From Lunularia cruciata (lineage: Eukaryota; Streptophyta; Marchantiopsida; Lunulariales; Lunulariaceae), in the NCBI GenBank assembly GCA_948567375.1, contig OX419758.1:52953001-53017000 (forward strand): a DNA stretch of 64,000 bases. The letters are read 5' to 3'. Shown here piece by piece: positions 10,255 to 21,929 of the stretch. How positions within the stretch are numbered: the stretch's first letter is position 1; the number at the start of each line of letters is the position of its first letter. The notes below the pieces were generated by a model that saw nothing but the letters and a program-made list of their open reading frames with translations, made no database searches and was not told the DNA's origin. Both the position numbers and the translations under genes were made by a program.

Positions 10255-11590
10255 ACAACACCTTCTTCTTTAAGGAAGGCCTTCTATTCCATGCGGACCG
10301 GATCTATATTCCAACCAAAGGTGATCTCCGACTTGTGCACCTTTGAGAAGCCCATGATCTACCAATAGCTGGTCATATGAGGGTGGACAAGACCTTGGGT
10401 ACCCTCCAACACCAATGGTGGTGGCACAACATGACACAAGATGTTCAAGAGTTTGTTCAATTGTGTGAGAGTTGTCAATGCAACAAGGCCAGTAACCAGA
10501 AGCCGAGTGGACTTCTTCAACCACTTCCCATTCCAAGTACTCATTGGGAACATGTGAGCTTAGATCTTGTCACCTCCTTGGCCAAGACACAACAATGTCA
10601 CACAACAATTGTGGTGTTTGTGGATAAGCTTAGTATGCAAATCCATTTGGCACCAACGGTTGATACAGTGGACGCTCTAACATTGGCACAACTCTACTTC
10701 GATAATGTATTCAAGCATCATGGGATGCCACGTGTACTCATCTCTGACCATGATCCTTGCTTCACTAGAAAGTTTTGGCAAGCCCTCTTCTAGATACCTG
10801 GCACCAAACTTGCTTTGTCCGTAGCCTATCATCCTCAACTGATGGACAAAATGAAGGTGAAAATTACACCTTGGAAAATATGCTCTGTGCCTTTGTCAAC
10901 ATTGACCATACCAATTGGGATGAATGTCTTGCAGTTGCGGAGTTTGCATACAACAATTCTAAACAGGCAAACACCGGATTCTCTCCTTTCTTTCTCAATT
11001 TTGGCCAAGATCCACTTGTCCCAGATTCTCTTCTTACTCCTCCCCCGTCTCAAGTCCCTCATACTTCAACCTTCTTGACCACCATATCCAAATCTCTCCA
11101 ACAAGCCAAATCTCACTTGTTGCTCAAAATTGTCAAAACCAATTTGTGGACTACCATCATCGTGATCTCACCTTTGAAGTTGATGATAAAGTTATGTTAT
11201 CCTCTAGTAATCTACCCCACCTACTTGGTACCCTAGTTTGTAAACTTGCCTCTAATTGGATAGGACCTTTTGATGTCACCCAAATTGTCTCTCCTATTGC
11301 TTATTGACTTGCCTTGACTTCTCATATGGGCATCCATCCTATCTTTCATGTTTCCAAGTTGAAACCCTTTGTTCCTAACCCTTCTTCTTTTTCCTTTCAA
11401 GTACAACCTCCTCCCTTCCCTATCCCTATCAATGATCATGAGGAGTATGAAGTTGATCATATCCTTGTGCATCGTCACATCCAACAAGGACGCTGACAAC
11501 ATACGGAGTACAAGGCCCTTTGGAAAGGGTATCCCCTTCATAATGCTACATTGGAACCTCTTTCTCACCTCCAAAATGCACAAATGGCCA
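10255..11590 (+). pseudogene. CV1 integrase with C-terminal chromodomain
   Basis: This is an integrase that would join element DNA to the chromosome. Zinc-binding residues are seen at HDLPIAGH (about 10354-10377) and CESC (about 10468-10479). The catalytic core shows SLDLV and LISDHDPCF. The third acidic residue lies in a damaged stretch near 10830. GFSPFFLNFG follows. A DNA-binding tail reads IHPIFHVSKLKPF (about 11332). It leads to a chromodomain: EVDHILVHRH, then EYKALWKGYPLHNATLEPL and an L..AQ.AIP helix (about 11445-11590). Chromodomains of this type direct chromoviruses to marked chromatin. Breaks: stops near 10349, 10794, 11236, 11305 and 11494, plus frameshifts. The 3' end is cut at about 11590, where GL-C internal sequence begins. 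Confidence 0.88.
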
Positions 11591-12005
11591 TCCCATTATT
11601 GAAGTTTTTTAAGGACGCGACTTCCTTTACAGCTATAGGGGAAGTCGGTGTATTGGGCCGTAATGCATATGTTTGGCCACTCGAGTCTTTCTTCTTTTTG
11701 GACAAAGAGGGGGATGCAAAGTAGCCTTGCCAACTGCCTTTGTGTTTCTTGTGGTCAAGTTCTCGCAAGGCTTCTTGCACTTCATGAAGGAGTTGAAAGT
11801 CCAATGCCTCTTGTTTGGTTTTGTCAGAAGTGGATGGGACTTTCAAATGTTTGTCTTCTTTCGCTGCAATGCTCGTCTTTGAGCTCTCTCTTCCCATTGT
11901 TCTCTTGATGCAGACATTCATATTGTGTTGATACCCAATTTTGAATTTGGCCTTGTATTCTTCCACTTCCGAGATTTGTATCCCTAGCAGCGGCGCCAAA
12001 AATCA
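11590..12005 (-). pseudogene. GL-C internal leader, start of gag region, with PBS
   Basis: Immediately next to the 3' end of LTR GL-C on the minus strand is the Asp-type PBS (TGGCGCCGCTGCTAGGGAT, complement of 11983-12001). A frame from about 11999 follows: LLHEVQEALRELDHKKHK, GSWQGYFAS, and QTYALRPNTPTS. The same motifs follow the PBS in GL-H (58916-59280), so this is the beginning of the internal region. It ends abruptly at about 11590 against the CV1 chromodomain. The rest of the GL-C element is therefore deleted. Confidence 0.8.
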
Positions 12006-15000
12006 TGTGACAACCCGGCAAATATCACTTTTGCGGTAATTGGGTAAGTAAAGTTTGTTCCAGTAGAGATACTAGTCGGAATTGGTCAAATATGAAGTCA
12101 AAGAAACAATTGCAGTTCTTCTTGGTTGCATCTTTAATCTCTTAGGTAGAAACCACACCTAGAAGAGAGTAACAAGCATTGATTCACAGTCTTGTCACGA
12201 ATTCACACTCCTTTATCACAACTCCATCAATTCTTTCCAAACAATCTTGATTGTGATGATTCAGGCTCTCCCAAAAATGGCACTTCACTGCAAAACAACT
12301 TCACCTCAGAATTGTGTTCCACCTCTCCACTAAAGTCACAACTTCCTCGATTGAAATTGCTTCACATCAACTTCGCACTGCACTCACAAATGCAAAATAC
12401 TACCAACACTACAATTCCTCTCAGATCTGTCAAGGTATTGCTTTGATTGCATTTCACTCAGAATCAAACACATAGAATGAAGATCAAGGCTGCAGAATCC
12501 AACATCCAATAAGCACACTTACTTGCACTTTGAATTTCTCCAAACACTCACAAACACAATTGCAAAGCTAATACTTGGAATCAAGCTTAAGCAACGAGCA
12601 ATGCTTCATAGCACTTTGCTTTATCTATTCTCAGAAATAATGAGCACTAAACAACAATTCCTTGTGAATGTCACTCTTAAATAGTGAAACAATTGACAAT
12701 TAATTTCCTAATGCACCTCTTCCTAATAACTCTACAAACTTGTAGATCCGAAATGACAATGCACCTCTTCATATCCGCCTATTCAAATCTCAAATCGGTT
12801 TCTTATCCAATCCAATGTCTACTTCTTCCTTGGCTTTCAAACCCAAACATGAAGTAATTGTACTTCCTACTACTCTGTCCTCGGGTTTCACAACTCCTAC
12901 ATCTTCTACCAGATCCAACAATTCTCTTTCCTGATTTGATATTTCACTAGTGGGTAATCTATCTAACTCCTTATATGCTGACCCACTCTTCTCTATTGTC
13001 TCCAATGGTAACTCCGAAGACATCTGCACTCCTACTTCATGTACTTTGGATTTGGCTCTAACGTCTTTCCAAAGTTTATCTATCTCCAATTTTACTAAGT
13101 CTAATCTAATCGTGATATTGTCTTTAACTTCCAATATCTTCCTATCTGCACGAGTCTTGAGACTTATCAACAACGCGTTCAAATCTGTATCCTTTGCCTG
13201 TCTCCTCCTCATCTCCTGCACCAACAACTTCAACTCCTACAGCCTCATCTCTTCAATTCCAATATTGGCCTGTGTACTTAACATCACATTCATCTTATGA
13301 CAATCTCCTTCAATGGCTCCAATCTCATCTTCCTTTCACGTTCCCGATCTGCAAGCCAATCTTCTTTGTACGTTGCCAACTCTGCCTTGAACTCGGCTTT
13401 CATAGTTTCTTTCTCCTTCTCCTTCTGCTCAATCTTCTCCTCCTGATTACGAAGTAACTCTCGTAATCTCTCTTCTTCACGATATCTTACTGTCAACTCC
13501 CGCTGCCACAGTTGCTTCTTCTCTTCTATACTCTCCATCACTCTATTGAGTTCTTGTTCCTTTGCTGCTACCCTTGCCATAGCATGGATAATTTCAAGTC
13601 TGGAATCAGCAAACTATTGCTTCAAGATTTCATGTTCTGCTACCTATCTTTCCCTCGCTATGTCACTCTTCTTCACAAGTTCTTCTCGATACCTCACTTC
13701 TCTCTTCAAGTCCTCAATAACTTGATTCTGTACTACTGCTTTGCCTTGCAGTACTTCCCTTTCCTCCTCACCTTGGGTTATACTATTCTTCAACTATGAG
13801 TTCTCTTCTTCAAATCTTACCAATACCTGCAACACAGTCTTCACCTCCGGACACATTGACTGCATCTCCTTCTTCCTGTGCTCCAACTTCACCAACAATG
13901 GACACACAATTTCCTGCAGGTACTCCACTCCATTACTCACAACTACTTCCTCTTGCATAGCAATCTCCTCTCTTACCTCTTCTTCTCCCGATACTTGCCT
14001 TCTTTGCTGCAATCATCATATCGGAATAGACGCTTCACTTCCCGAGCTAGCATTCACTTCTTCCTTTGCTTTACTCAGACCCGCTTCACACTTTGCCTTG
14101 CGTCATGACCAAACTCCTCTTTGAATTGTGCACTTCTTCTCCTCGGGCTTGGGTATCTTGTCTTCCAACTTTGCATTATCTTCTTGCTTGAGCTCCACCC
14201 GAACTTCTTCCTCTTCTTCAGCAGCAGTAGGTACCGACGTCATCTCTCCACCTTCATCACTATTGCTACTCGTATCTCTACTTTGCAGCGTGAGCTCCGG
14301 TTCTTCCTCATGTTCCGAGTCTTCGGACTTGCACTTGGCTTTGCCTTCCGAGTCTTTGTCTTCTTATGCAATCACCACCATGCCTCTCCTTGGGTTTCTT
14401 CTCGTGGTTTTCCAAGGTCTTGTCTAATCTTTGGCTTCTCCTTGCCAACTCCACTTCTTTGACTTTGGAGTACTTACCTCTATCTCCACGCTCTTGCTTG
14501 TCTTTGCATAGTACTCATCTGTGCTTCAGATTTGAAGGATGTATTGCTGCTCCTCCACGTTGACTTCTCTTCTCAAGTCGGGATAGAAGTGAGACACCAT
14601 TCTATTGCGCTTCGCCAAATTGAGCAAATTCAACCCAAGGTAGAAATAAGCTACAAACGGCACAATGTAGTGTGGAGGTGACTTATCCCGCAAATTCCAC
14701 ACCATCTGTCTCGTCCTCCCATGGAAGCACCTCGCCCAATTGATAGGTTCTCTTGCAAACATCTTATGGAAGAACACCGCTTGGTGTTTCATCACATAAG
14801 TCGTTCTCTTTGGCTTCAGGATTGCCATGAGAGCACTCACGATCCCTCTCTTCAATGGATCTTTGTAACTCTCAACCTTATACCCATTCTTCGTTCTCTT
14901 CAAAGAGAAAGCATCCCTCACTTCTTGGGTTTCTTCTGCTAATCTTCCCTTCCCCAAGAATGTGGCACCCTGCTCCGTGCCTACCTCTCTCCCGAGCACT

Positions 15001-15782
15001 AATCTCCAATCGGACTCTGTCCAGTGAGCCAGATTTCCTCTCTTCTCCACTTCCTTGGGGCCATCAAGACACTTACTCTCGATTATCTCTGTCATGAAAC
15101 CTAGAAAACTAACATTCCAGTTCCACGCCAAGAAGGTGATCCAAAGTCGGCTCAAGACTTCAATCCTTGCAATCACATCTTACCTCTGAATTGCATGATT
15201 TCTCATTGCGAATTTGGAGTTTTTTCTTTCCTCCTCCCATCTCTCCTATTTTCTCATTGTCTCTCAGTTTCACTCTCTCAAATTCTCCTCTACATACTAG
15301 CACGTCTTCAACTCTACTTCCCCTCCACGATCTGCAGGACAACTTCTCAATGGCAAAGGAAAATTGCTCGACATTACTTCATTGTTAGCCCAATTTTTAT
15401 AGAGTTGTGCTTTCTTTGTCTCTCTTCAATTCGAGTTTCTACCGAGAAATCACACCTCTTGCATGCGCTTGTCATTGTCAATTGTACTTCATGCGTATGG
15501 GCCGCTGGTTTTGAACAGTCCCTTCTTGAATTTCTCACCCTGACAACAGGTTGTTACACTATCTTTGCCTCGGGTTGAGCTCCCTCCAATACAAAGATTC
15601 CTTACTTCGGGTTGTATGCTAACAGGGCAAATCCGAGTACTTCACCTTATGACCCGAAGCCACTTTACCTTGGGTTTCATCCCAAAGACTCTTTTCTTTG
15701 CCTTCTTCAGCCATACAGGCGCAATCCGACTTCTCTGTACACTTCTTCTTCTCTATTTTAAAAAAAAAATGTCGGTACCGCA
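12006..15782 (-). mobile_element. GL-C: complete giant LTR, 5' LTR of a truncated element
   Basis: This is a 3777-bp LTR on the minus strand, beginning TGCGGTACCGACA at 15782 (start slightly mutated) and ending GGGTTGTCACA at 12006. The PBS and internal leader follow at 12005-11590, so this is a 5' LTR. Its outer flank (15783 on) is the middle of another giant LTR, GL-D, in opposite orientation. It belongs to subfamily 2 with GL-F and GL-G (about 410 bp before the ORF). Confidence 0.92.
12790..15374 (-). pseudogene. GL U3 ORF, copy C (broken)
   Basis: This is a subfamily 2 copy of the LTR-internal ORF. The start is taken at 15374 (M-S-S-N-F-P), matching the starts of copies F and G. The N-terminal globular part is open at 15176-14526, with NGYKVESYKDP, AVFFHKMFAREPINW and YFYLGLNLL. 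The acidic linker and coiled coils follow in several frames. The C-terminal 147 codons (13233-12790) are open and end EEVDIGL. Function is unknown. Long coiled coils suggest a structural or oligomerising role. It has several frameshifts and stops. Confidence 0.8.
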
Positions 15783-17442
15783 GAAATGTAGAGAGGGAGT
15801 AAAGGAGAAGACGGCGTTGGTCAAAGTGCTGAAGAGTGAAATAGCTGATGCACAAGTGGAGGTAATACATTCAAAGGTGAGTGCAATAGTCATAGAGTAG
15901 GAGTTGGAGAGTTTGAGGAAGAAAGTGGGAGATAAGGTCCAAGCTTGGCAGCGGGAGTTGACAAAGCGTAGTCAAGAGGAAGAACAATGCAAAGATTGTT
16001 GAGAGGAGTGGAAGATCAATTCATGCTGAATAAACAAGAGAAGGAAGCATTGAAGGTTGAGTTCTAGGATGAGTTTGTGATGTATTGCAATGAGTTGAAA
16101 GAGGAGAGAAAGAAAAAGAAAGAAGAGCCGATTGTAGAGTCGGACGCAATAGGAATAGTTGTAAACAAGTTGAGGGCGTTGCTTATTACTAAAGTTGAAG
16201 GAAAGTTGGAAGAAGCAATATTGCACAAGTTGAAGTTGTTGGTGGAGGAGATGAGGAAGAGGAAGGCAAAGGGTAAAATTGAATAATCTTCTGATTTGTT
16301 TGCAAGATTGTGTAGATAGGAAGACGTTAGAGATAGGAGACAATGTTTGTCTCAAATAAGATCCTATTAGATCAGACTTGGATAGAATTTTTAGTGAGAT
16401 AAAGTTAGAGAAGAAGTCCAAAGTAGTAGAAGTAGGAGTGCAAGTGTCTTTGGATCAATTACTTGAGACATTAGAGAAGAGTGGGTCAAGAGATAAAGAG
16501 ATAGAAAGGTTACCCATTAGTGAAATTGTAGTTCAAGGTGAAGAAGTAGTAGAAATAGTGGAGGATGTAGTAGAATTAGAGAGACCCGAAGAAGGAGAAG
16601 TGATAAGAGGATCATCGGGTTTGGAAGTTGAAGTTGAGATTGACATTGGATCAATTAGTAATAGTTTTGAGGTATGAAGGGGCAGATATGAAGAGGTGCA
16701 TTGTCACTTTGGATCTGTAGGTTTGTAGAGTTCTTGTAGATTGGTATTTTTGTTAGTACTTATCAATTGCTTTACTATTTAAAGGAGGCATATGTGGTGT
16801 ATTGTTGTTCAATATTCATAATTTCTAAAGATAGATAAAGCAAGGTGTTGTGAAGCAATGCTCATCACTTGAGCTTAATTCCAAGTATCAAGTTTGTGTG
16901 TGTGTGGAGAATTTTGAAGTGCAAGTCAGTGTGCTTGTTGGATGTTGGATTCTGTAACCTTGATCTTCATTCTGTGTGTTTGATCTTGAGTGAAGTGAAA
17001 TCAAAGTAATGCCTTGATAGATTTGAGATGAATTGTAGTGTTGATAATATTCTGTATTTGTGAGTGTAGTGCAAGATTGATGCAAAGCAATTTTGATTGA
17101 GGAAGTTGTGCCTTCAATGGAGGGGTGGAATATAATTCTGAGGCAAAGTTGTTTTGCAGTGAAGTAGCCGTCTTTGGAAGAATCTGAATCATCACAGTCA
17201 AGATTTGTTTGGACAAAATTGAATGAGTTATGATTGAGTAGTGTTACTTTGTGACAAGATTGCAATCTAGTGCTTGTTACTCTCTTCTGGGTGTAGTTTC
17301 TACTTGAGAGATGAAAGACAAAACCAAGAAGAATTGTTTGTTTGAATTTAACTTTGTATTTGACCAATTTTGAATTGTATCTTTGTAGAACAAACTTTAC
17401 TTACCTGATTATTGCAAAAGTGATATTTGCTGGGTTGTCACA
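15783..17442 (+). mobile_element. GL-D: truncated giant LTR (3' portion)
   Basis: This plus-strand GL LTR lacks its 5' 2 kb and ends GGGTTGTCACA at 17442. It contains the distal ORF, a TATTTAAA box at 16776, and 666 bp of tail. It starts exactly at the outer edge of GL-C, so GL-C inserted into it. The missing half should have lain left of GL-C but is not there. Confidence 0.85.
15790..16677 (+). pseudogene. GL U3 ORF, C-terminal fragment (copy D)
   Basis: This is coiled-coil sequence collinear with the last third of copy B: VQAWQRELTKRSQEEE, then LEEAILHKLKLLVEEMRKR (16077-16286) and the C-terminal 99 codons (16378-16677) with LETLEKSGSRDKE and GLEVEVEIDIGS. Stops at 15898 and 16000 and a frameshift near 16287 break it. 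It is bounded on the left by GL-C. Confidence 0.75.
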
Positions 17443-17625
17443 ACTATGCTTACTAAGAAGCTTCCCAAGAAGTTCCTCCGAGAAGTCACCACTTGGCATG
17501 CATGTTACCCAATACTTAGAAGGTACCAAATAGCTTCTTAGATACTTCTAGAATAATCTAAGCTAATTTGGCATATTTGCTAGTTTGCTACCCTTGACTA
17601 ACTCATTGGTAAACTCCATATTGTT
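17443..17625 (-). repeat. CV-family LTR, 5' part (minus)
   Basis: On the minus strand this matches the first ~180 bp of the CV1 LTR, including AACAATATGGAGTTTA near its start and the AAGCTT-rich segment. It abuts GL-D. With 634-855 it may be the two halves of one LTR split by the 856-17442 block, although the ends of the block show no matching TSD. Confidence 0.65.
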
Positions 17626-17984
17626 ATATTTGGTATGTGCTTGGTAGTGAGGCTGGAGTGATGACCAGTTAGACTACTTGTATTTCTCTTTAGAGAGGTA
17701 TGAAATGAAGACCTATAGATTGTGAGAGTGCATGCTGTGATAGCAAGTTACAAGTTGCCCTTTCCCATAGTGTATTTGTTGTAAGAGCCACCTTAGTGGG
17801 TGGTGTTTAGTTGATATTGGCACTTGGTGGGGTATTTGTGGTGGTTACGGTTGCAATTTGAGTTACATTATCATGACAAAGTTCTTTGGGAATTCTAGAG
17901 GAGATAGCATTGTAGTACACAATAGGTTTACCTAGAGTGGCACTTGGTATCAACTTGTGTCGCAAGTCCTAGTGAGAGAGGAGT
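17626..17984 (+). other. PM element leader with possible PBS
   Basis: No gene. TGGTATCAACTT at 17945-17956 resembles the first eight bases of an initiator-Met PBS and lies just before the PM gag remnant, so the sequence to its left may be a decayed PM LTR. Both assignments are weak. Confidence 0.35.
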
Positions 17985-19260
17985 TTGACTCTAATTTGGA
18001 GTTTGATACAAGAGTTGATTCAGTTGAGAATGTACTTTGTGTGTTTGCACCATTATTGTGAGAAATGGACAAGATTTATGGGGCATCCAAAGGCCCTAAA
18101 CACTACTCCAGTACAATGGATACTATTGACTTGGATGACTTCATCTAAGAGTTTTATAGTTGGTGTGATCTATAGCAAATGCGGAACCCAACTTTGCTTA
18201 CACCCGTCAAGGCATGGAACAAGTTTTTTCAACACTTAAACGGTTTGCCAATGGATGACTATCATGAGTTCAAGAGAGCTTACTTAGAGGAGATCAAGCC
18301 ACATGGATAGTATTGGTCTTTGAGCTATGTCTCCATCACTTAAAGCTTGGTTGCTAAGGGTAGATTGGTAGTACTTTCAAGTTCTAACTTTAGTAGCATT
18401 GGTGGACCTAGTAAAGGTGTTCTAGTTGGAGATGGTATTGCTATGAGTGGAAGTACCACTATAGGAGATGGTGCAATACTAGGGTTGAACCTCATGGTGG
18501 ATTTCTTCCCATGCTTGAGGCAGAACTACTATGACGTGCGGATTGACAAGTTAAGGAGCTTGCAAGAGTTCCAAGAGAAGGTTAGAAAGAGCCTACATGA
18601 GGCACATAATAACATGAGACAGTTGATCTTTTTCACTCAAGGAGTTATTAAGGCCCAAAGCAGTTCTATTTTGGTATGGGATCCTAGCCAAGGAGATGCA
18701 ATGTAGAGGACATGATACTACATTGTTATATGCTACTTCACCTACTTTGGAAGTGGTCTTTAGTTTGGCTGAGCACATTGAGCTCAACATGGTGGAGGAG
18801 AGAGTGGTGACATCTGGATTTGGGAAGGAGACCTCATCCACAATTGTCACTTCTTCTAGAGTACAACATAGTGCAACATGCCATGTTGGCTTCCAAGGAT
18901 AGAGTGGATAGCCTAGATCCTATGGAACAAGTGGAGTGCCTAGTGTAGCTAGAACCTTACTTTCATTTTCAAGTCAACAATAACAAATGAGTAGTAGTAT
19001 TGCTTGTTAGACTTGTGATGGACCTCACCACAAGAGAGAGTGCAGTTAGGGCAACAAATATGATACCTTTGGAGCATCACATCCAACACAAAGACAATGT
19101 GATCATTGCAAATTTGACCATACTAATGATCAATGCTTTGACCTTCACCTTGAGTTATAAAAGGGTAGGGCTACTATGGCAGGTAGTAGAGGAGCTTCAA
19201 GTCATGGAAGACAAGGTAGTAGAGGTGGTGGTAGAGGATCCACACCTGGTAGAGGTGTAG
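17985..19260 (+). pseudogene. PM gag (capsid and zinc knuckles)
   Basis: These are remains of a gypsy Gag that would package element RNA. Readable pieces include AWNKFFQHLNGLPMDDYHEFKRA (18205-18290), a capsid-like segment around RIDKLRSLQEFQEK and LHEAHNNMRQLIFFTQGV (18540-18655), and SLAEHIELNMVEE (18760-18800). Two cysteine-histidine clusters lie at about 19008-19140: C-x-T-CDGPHHKREC and CDHCKFDHTNDQC, both zinc-knuckle-like with non-standard spacing. Stops and frame changes are frequent, so the element is old. The gene continues in order to the protease remnant at 19810 and pol at 28670. Confidence 0.7.
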
Positions 19261-19809
19261 TACTTGCCCTTGCTTATGATATAACCATGGCTACTCGGAT
19301 TGAGTAGTTGGAGCAGAGATTGGCTAGCACGACCATAGCTTAGAGGAGATCAAATTTGGGTGTTAAGGCTTCCACCTCTTATACAGGTGATAGAGACATC
19401 TTGGACTTTATTTGCAAAGCAACACATTTAGATGCATCTTTCATAGTGAATAGGAATGCATTACATGCTCTAGAGCCTAGAGGAGCATCAATAGAGTTGG
19501 ACCCAAAAAAAAGGAGAAGCTAGTAGACAAGTCAAGCTCCCCCCATCTTTCACACTCTTTGAGGCACTACAAACATCATCCATGGCTCTTAGATGTCCTA
19601 GGAAAGGTGGTTGATAGTGGAACTGACTTGGTTGAGGAACATGGGATTCACTGAACAACTAGTGGTTCATAGCATGCAACAATAGCTAGATTGGAGGAGT
19701 TCCGAACTAGATTGCCTTTGAGCAAGTGTGGTTCACACCTCAAGTTGTCCTATTGGATAACTAAACGGGGAAATTTTTTGTTTGGTGGGACCTTCAAGGA
19801 ACATTTATA

Positions 19810-20190
19810 CACCATAGAAGGTCTTACTAGACTTTGGTGCACAATCCCCTTAAGTTGGAGAAGGCTATATTTGTTGGTCTAGAGCTACCAAAGATTGATG
19901 TGGAGAGTTGTCCATTTAAGATCCAAACATCTTTAGGGGGTGGTTCTACACAATACATCACATGTGGGGAGCTCATTGTCTAGATTTAGCCTAGTCATTT
20001 GACTGATAGCTTTGTGGTGAGAGCTCAAGCCATTGTGATAGTAGTAGAGTCATTTGATGTGCTAGTTGGTGGAGCAATGTTATATCCCATGGGTTTTGGT
20101 ATTGAATATTGGTAGGAGACAACCTCCTATAGACCAGGTTGGCAGTCAAGTGAGGGATGAGTATGTTGTCTACCAATACTCTTTAGTAGT
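19810..20190 (+). pseudogene. PM protease-like domain
   Basis: LLDFGAQS (about 19830) resembles the aspartic protease active site D-[ST]-G-A, with F in the second position. It is followed by PFKIQTSLGGGS, ESFDVLVGGA and LYPMGFGIEYW, a block that follows gag in this gypsy lineage as I remember it. There are many stops. The assignment depends on order and on the short motifs. Confidence 0.5.
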
Positions 20191-21652
20191 GGCAATCTTG
20201 CCTGACTATAGTCAAGGACCATGGCATCAATTTTAGCTTTATTGGTTCTATTACTTGGCTTGGTGAATTATTTGAAGGAATGCCCATATAGAGGATAGTC
20301 TAGTACTAGAGGAGATAACTTGGATATGGAGTAAAAGTGGGATCATTCTATCCACCTTGGATGTTCCATTGTGGAGTTTTGAGGATGCATTGTAGCATCA
20401 TGCAAATCAATTGGTGCAATAGGCTTAGAGTGGATCCTTTATATCACTATGAGACTAGTGTGAGGATGAGCCTCTTGAATCTATTACCTTGTCACCTTTG
20501 GATACCACACTCATTGCTTGGTAGTATTTAGTAGAAGGAGTATATCTATTGGAGTTTTTTTGGTGAGATAAGCACTAGAATTTTTATAGTATTATAGGTA
20601 GGTATATCAATACAAAGGTACTTGAATATGGAGAGAGATAAGATTGCTAGGTAAGTCTCTCTACACAGATTGTAAAGGTAAGTCTCTCATGTGGCACACT
20701 TGGCCTAAAGGGTATCCTAAGTTATTATAGATGAAAACAATCAAGGGTTACCAAAAGACCCTACTAATAGACATTTCTTTGCGGGGGCACATGATTTGGA
20801 AAGGCATGGTCCCATTCATTTGGTATTTTTGGATGGCTATGTTAGGGATATACCCATGCTGGCCCGGGTGAAGGTCTCCAAGATCTCTGTTCCAATGTGT
20901 TTTGGGAGACGTTACGTATGCTACAAAATCTTCAAGTTCATTAGTCCATTTCTCCAACATAGATTTTGGAGAACATCCCTTTGATGTGTGATTCATGCAC
21001 TCAAGTGGTAATGAGTACACATTAGGTACATTCTTAGATGGGACTTGTTGTGTTGTTAGATGTAGCCAAAGTGAAATCATGGGCCCATCATCTTTGTCTT
21101 TGGTGGATGAACCTCTTACCTAGAAAGGTTCTACAACGTGGTTATAACAAGATTCAAAGACTAGACCACCTTACTATTTATGACATTTGGGATGCTGGGT
21201 TCTAGTCTTAGATGGTAGTAGTAGCTGATAGGTCATCTATTGTAGAGGTGGACCTTGTTGGATAGCCCAAAGTCCCTTTACCCACACTTATGATTTTCCT
21301 AGGCTCCCATGATTTTTGAGAGGGAGGCCTTGGACTTTTTTGGGACTCATAGTTACAATAGTTGGTGGAACCCAATGGAAATGAGACAAAGTGGGTGATT
21401 GTTATTCATACCACTATTACAATAATATAAGAAGCATCCAAGCTTTGGGTGTTAGGTCAGGCTATGGATTTGAATTTTTTGACTTGGATTGTGAGCCTTG
21501 GCTTGGTAGATCAACATAGGATGTGCTTGACATGCATCAACAATTGGACACTTGTGATCTATGCTTATCAAGATGATTCAAGCACATGTTGTGGATGATG
21601 GTCCGAGTGGGCAAAGTATCCTTGGGACATAACCGATGGCTACTAGTGAGAG
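20191..21652 (+). other. Uncharacterised PM internal sequence
   Basis: Between the protease-like block and the TK-J insertion the sequence keeps coding-like stretches (for example SYRPGWQSS near 20130 and SGYGFEFFDLDCEPWL near 21460-21505), but I cannot name a domain. It presumably links PM protease to RT and is broken by many stops. Confidence 0.4.
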
Positions 21653-21657
21653 TGGTC

Positions 21658-21925
21658 TATGAGCCGGCCTGTCTCTCACTCAAGATGAACCTCCAATGGC
21701 TATTATGGTAGCACACCATGGACTAAGAAGGCAAAGAACCCCAAATCCATCATACTCTAAGGCTAACACTCCAAGACTCAAACCATTGCTCACTAGAGAA
21801 CTCAATGAGAGAGAGATAGTTGCAACTGAAAGAATGATGAGTATCACCTCAACCCTAGTTTATATAATTGTGAAATATTTATACATCAAAGTTACTAATT
21901 ACTAAAGTAACTCAAGTTACTAGTG
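21658..21925 (-). repeat. TK-J 3' LTR fragment
   Basis: This matches the first 250 bp (plus-strand order) of the TK-K LTR, starting at the GAGCCGGCCTGTCTCTCACT segment. It breaks off at CAAGTTACTAG and jumps directly to integrase sequence, so the rest of the LTR and the end of integrase were deleted. Confidence 0.85.
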
Positions 21926-21929
21926 ATGG

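Noticed and set aside
856-17442. One large element bounded by GL-A and GL-D as terminal inverted repeats
   Set aside because: Flanking pentamers differ (GTCTT and ACTAT), both GL copies are truncated inside, and no transposase was found; nested LTR elements explain the content.
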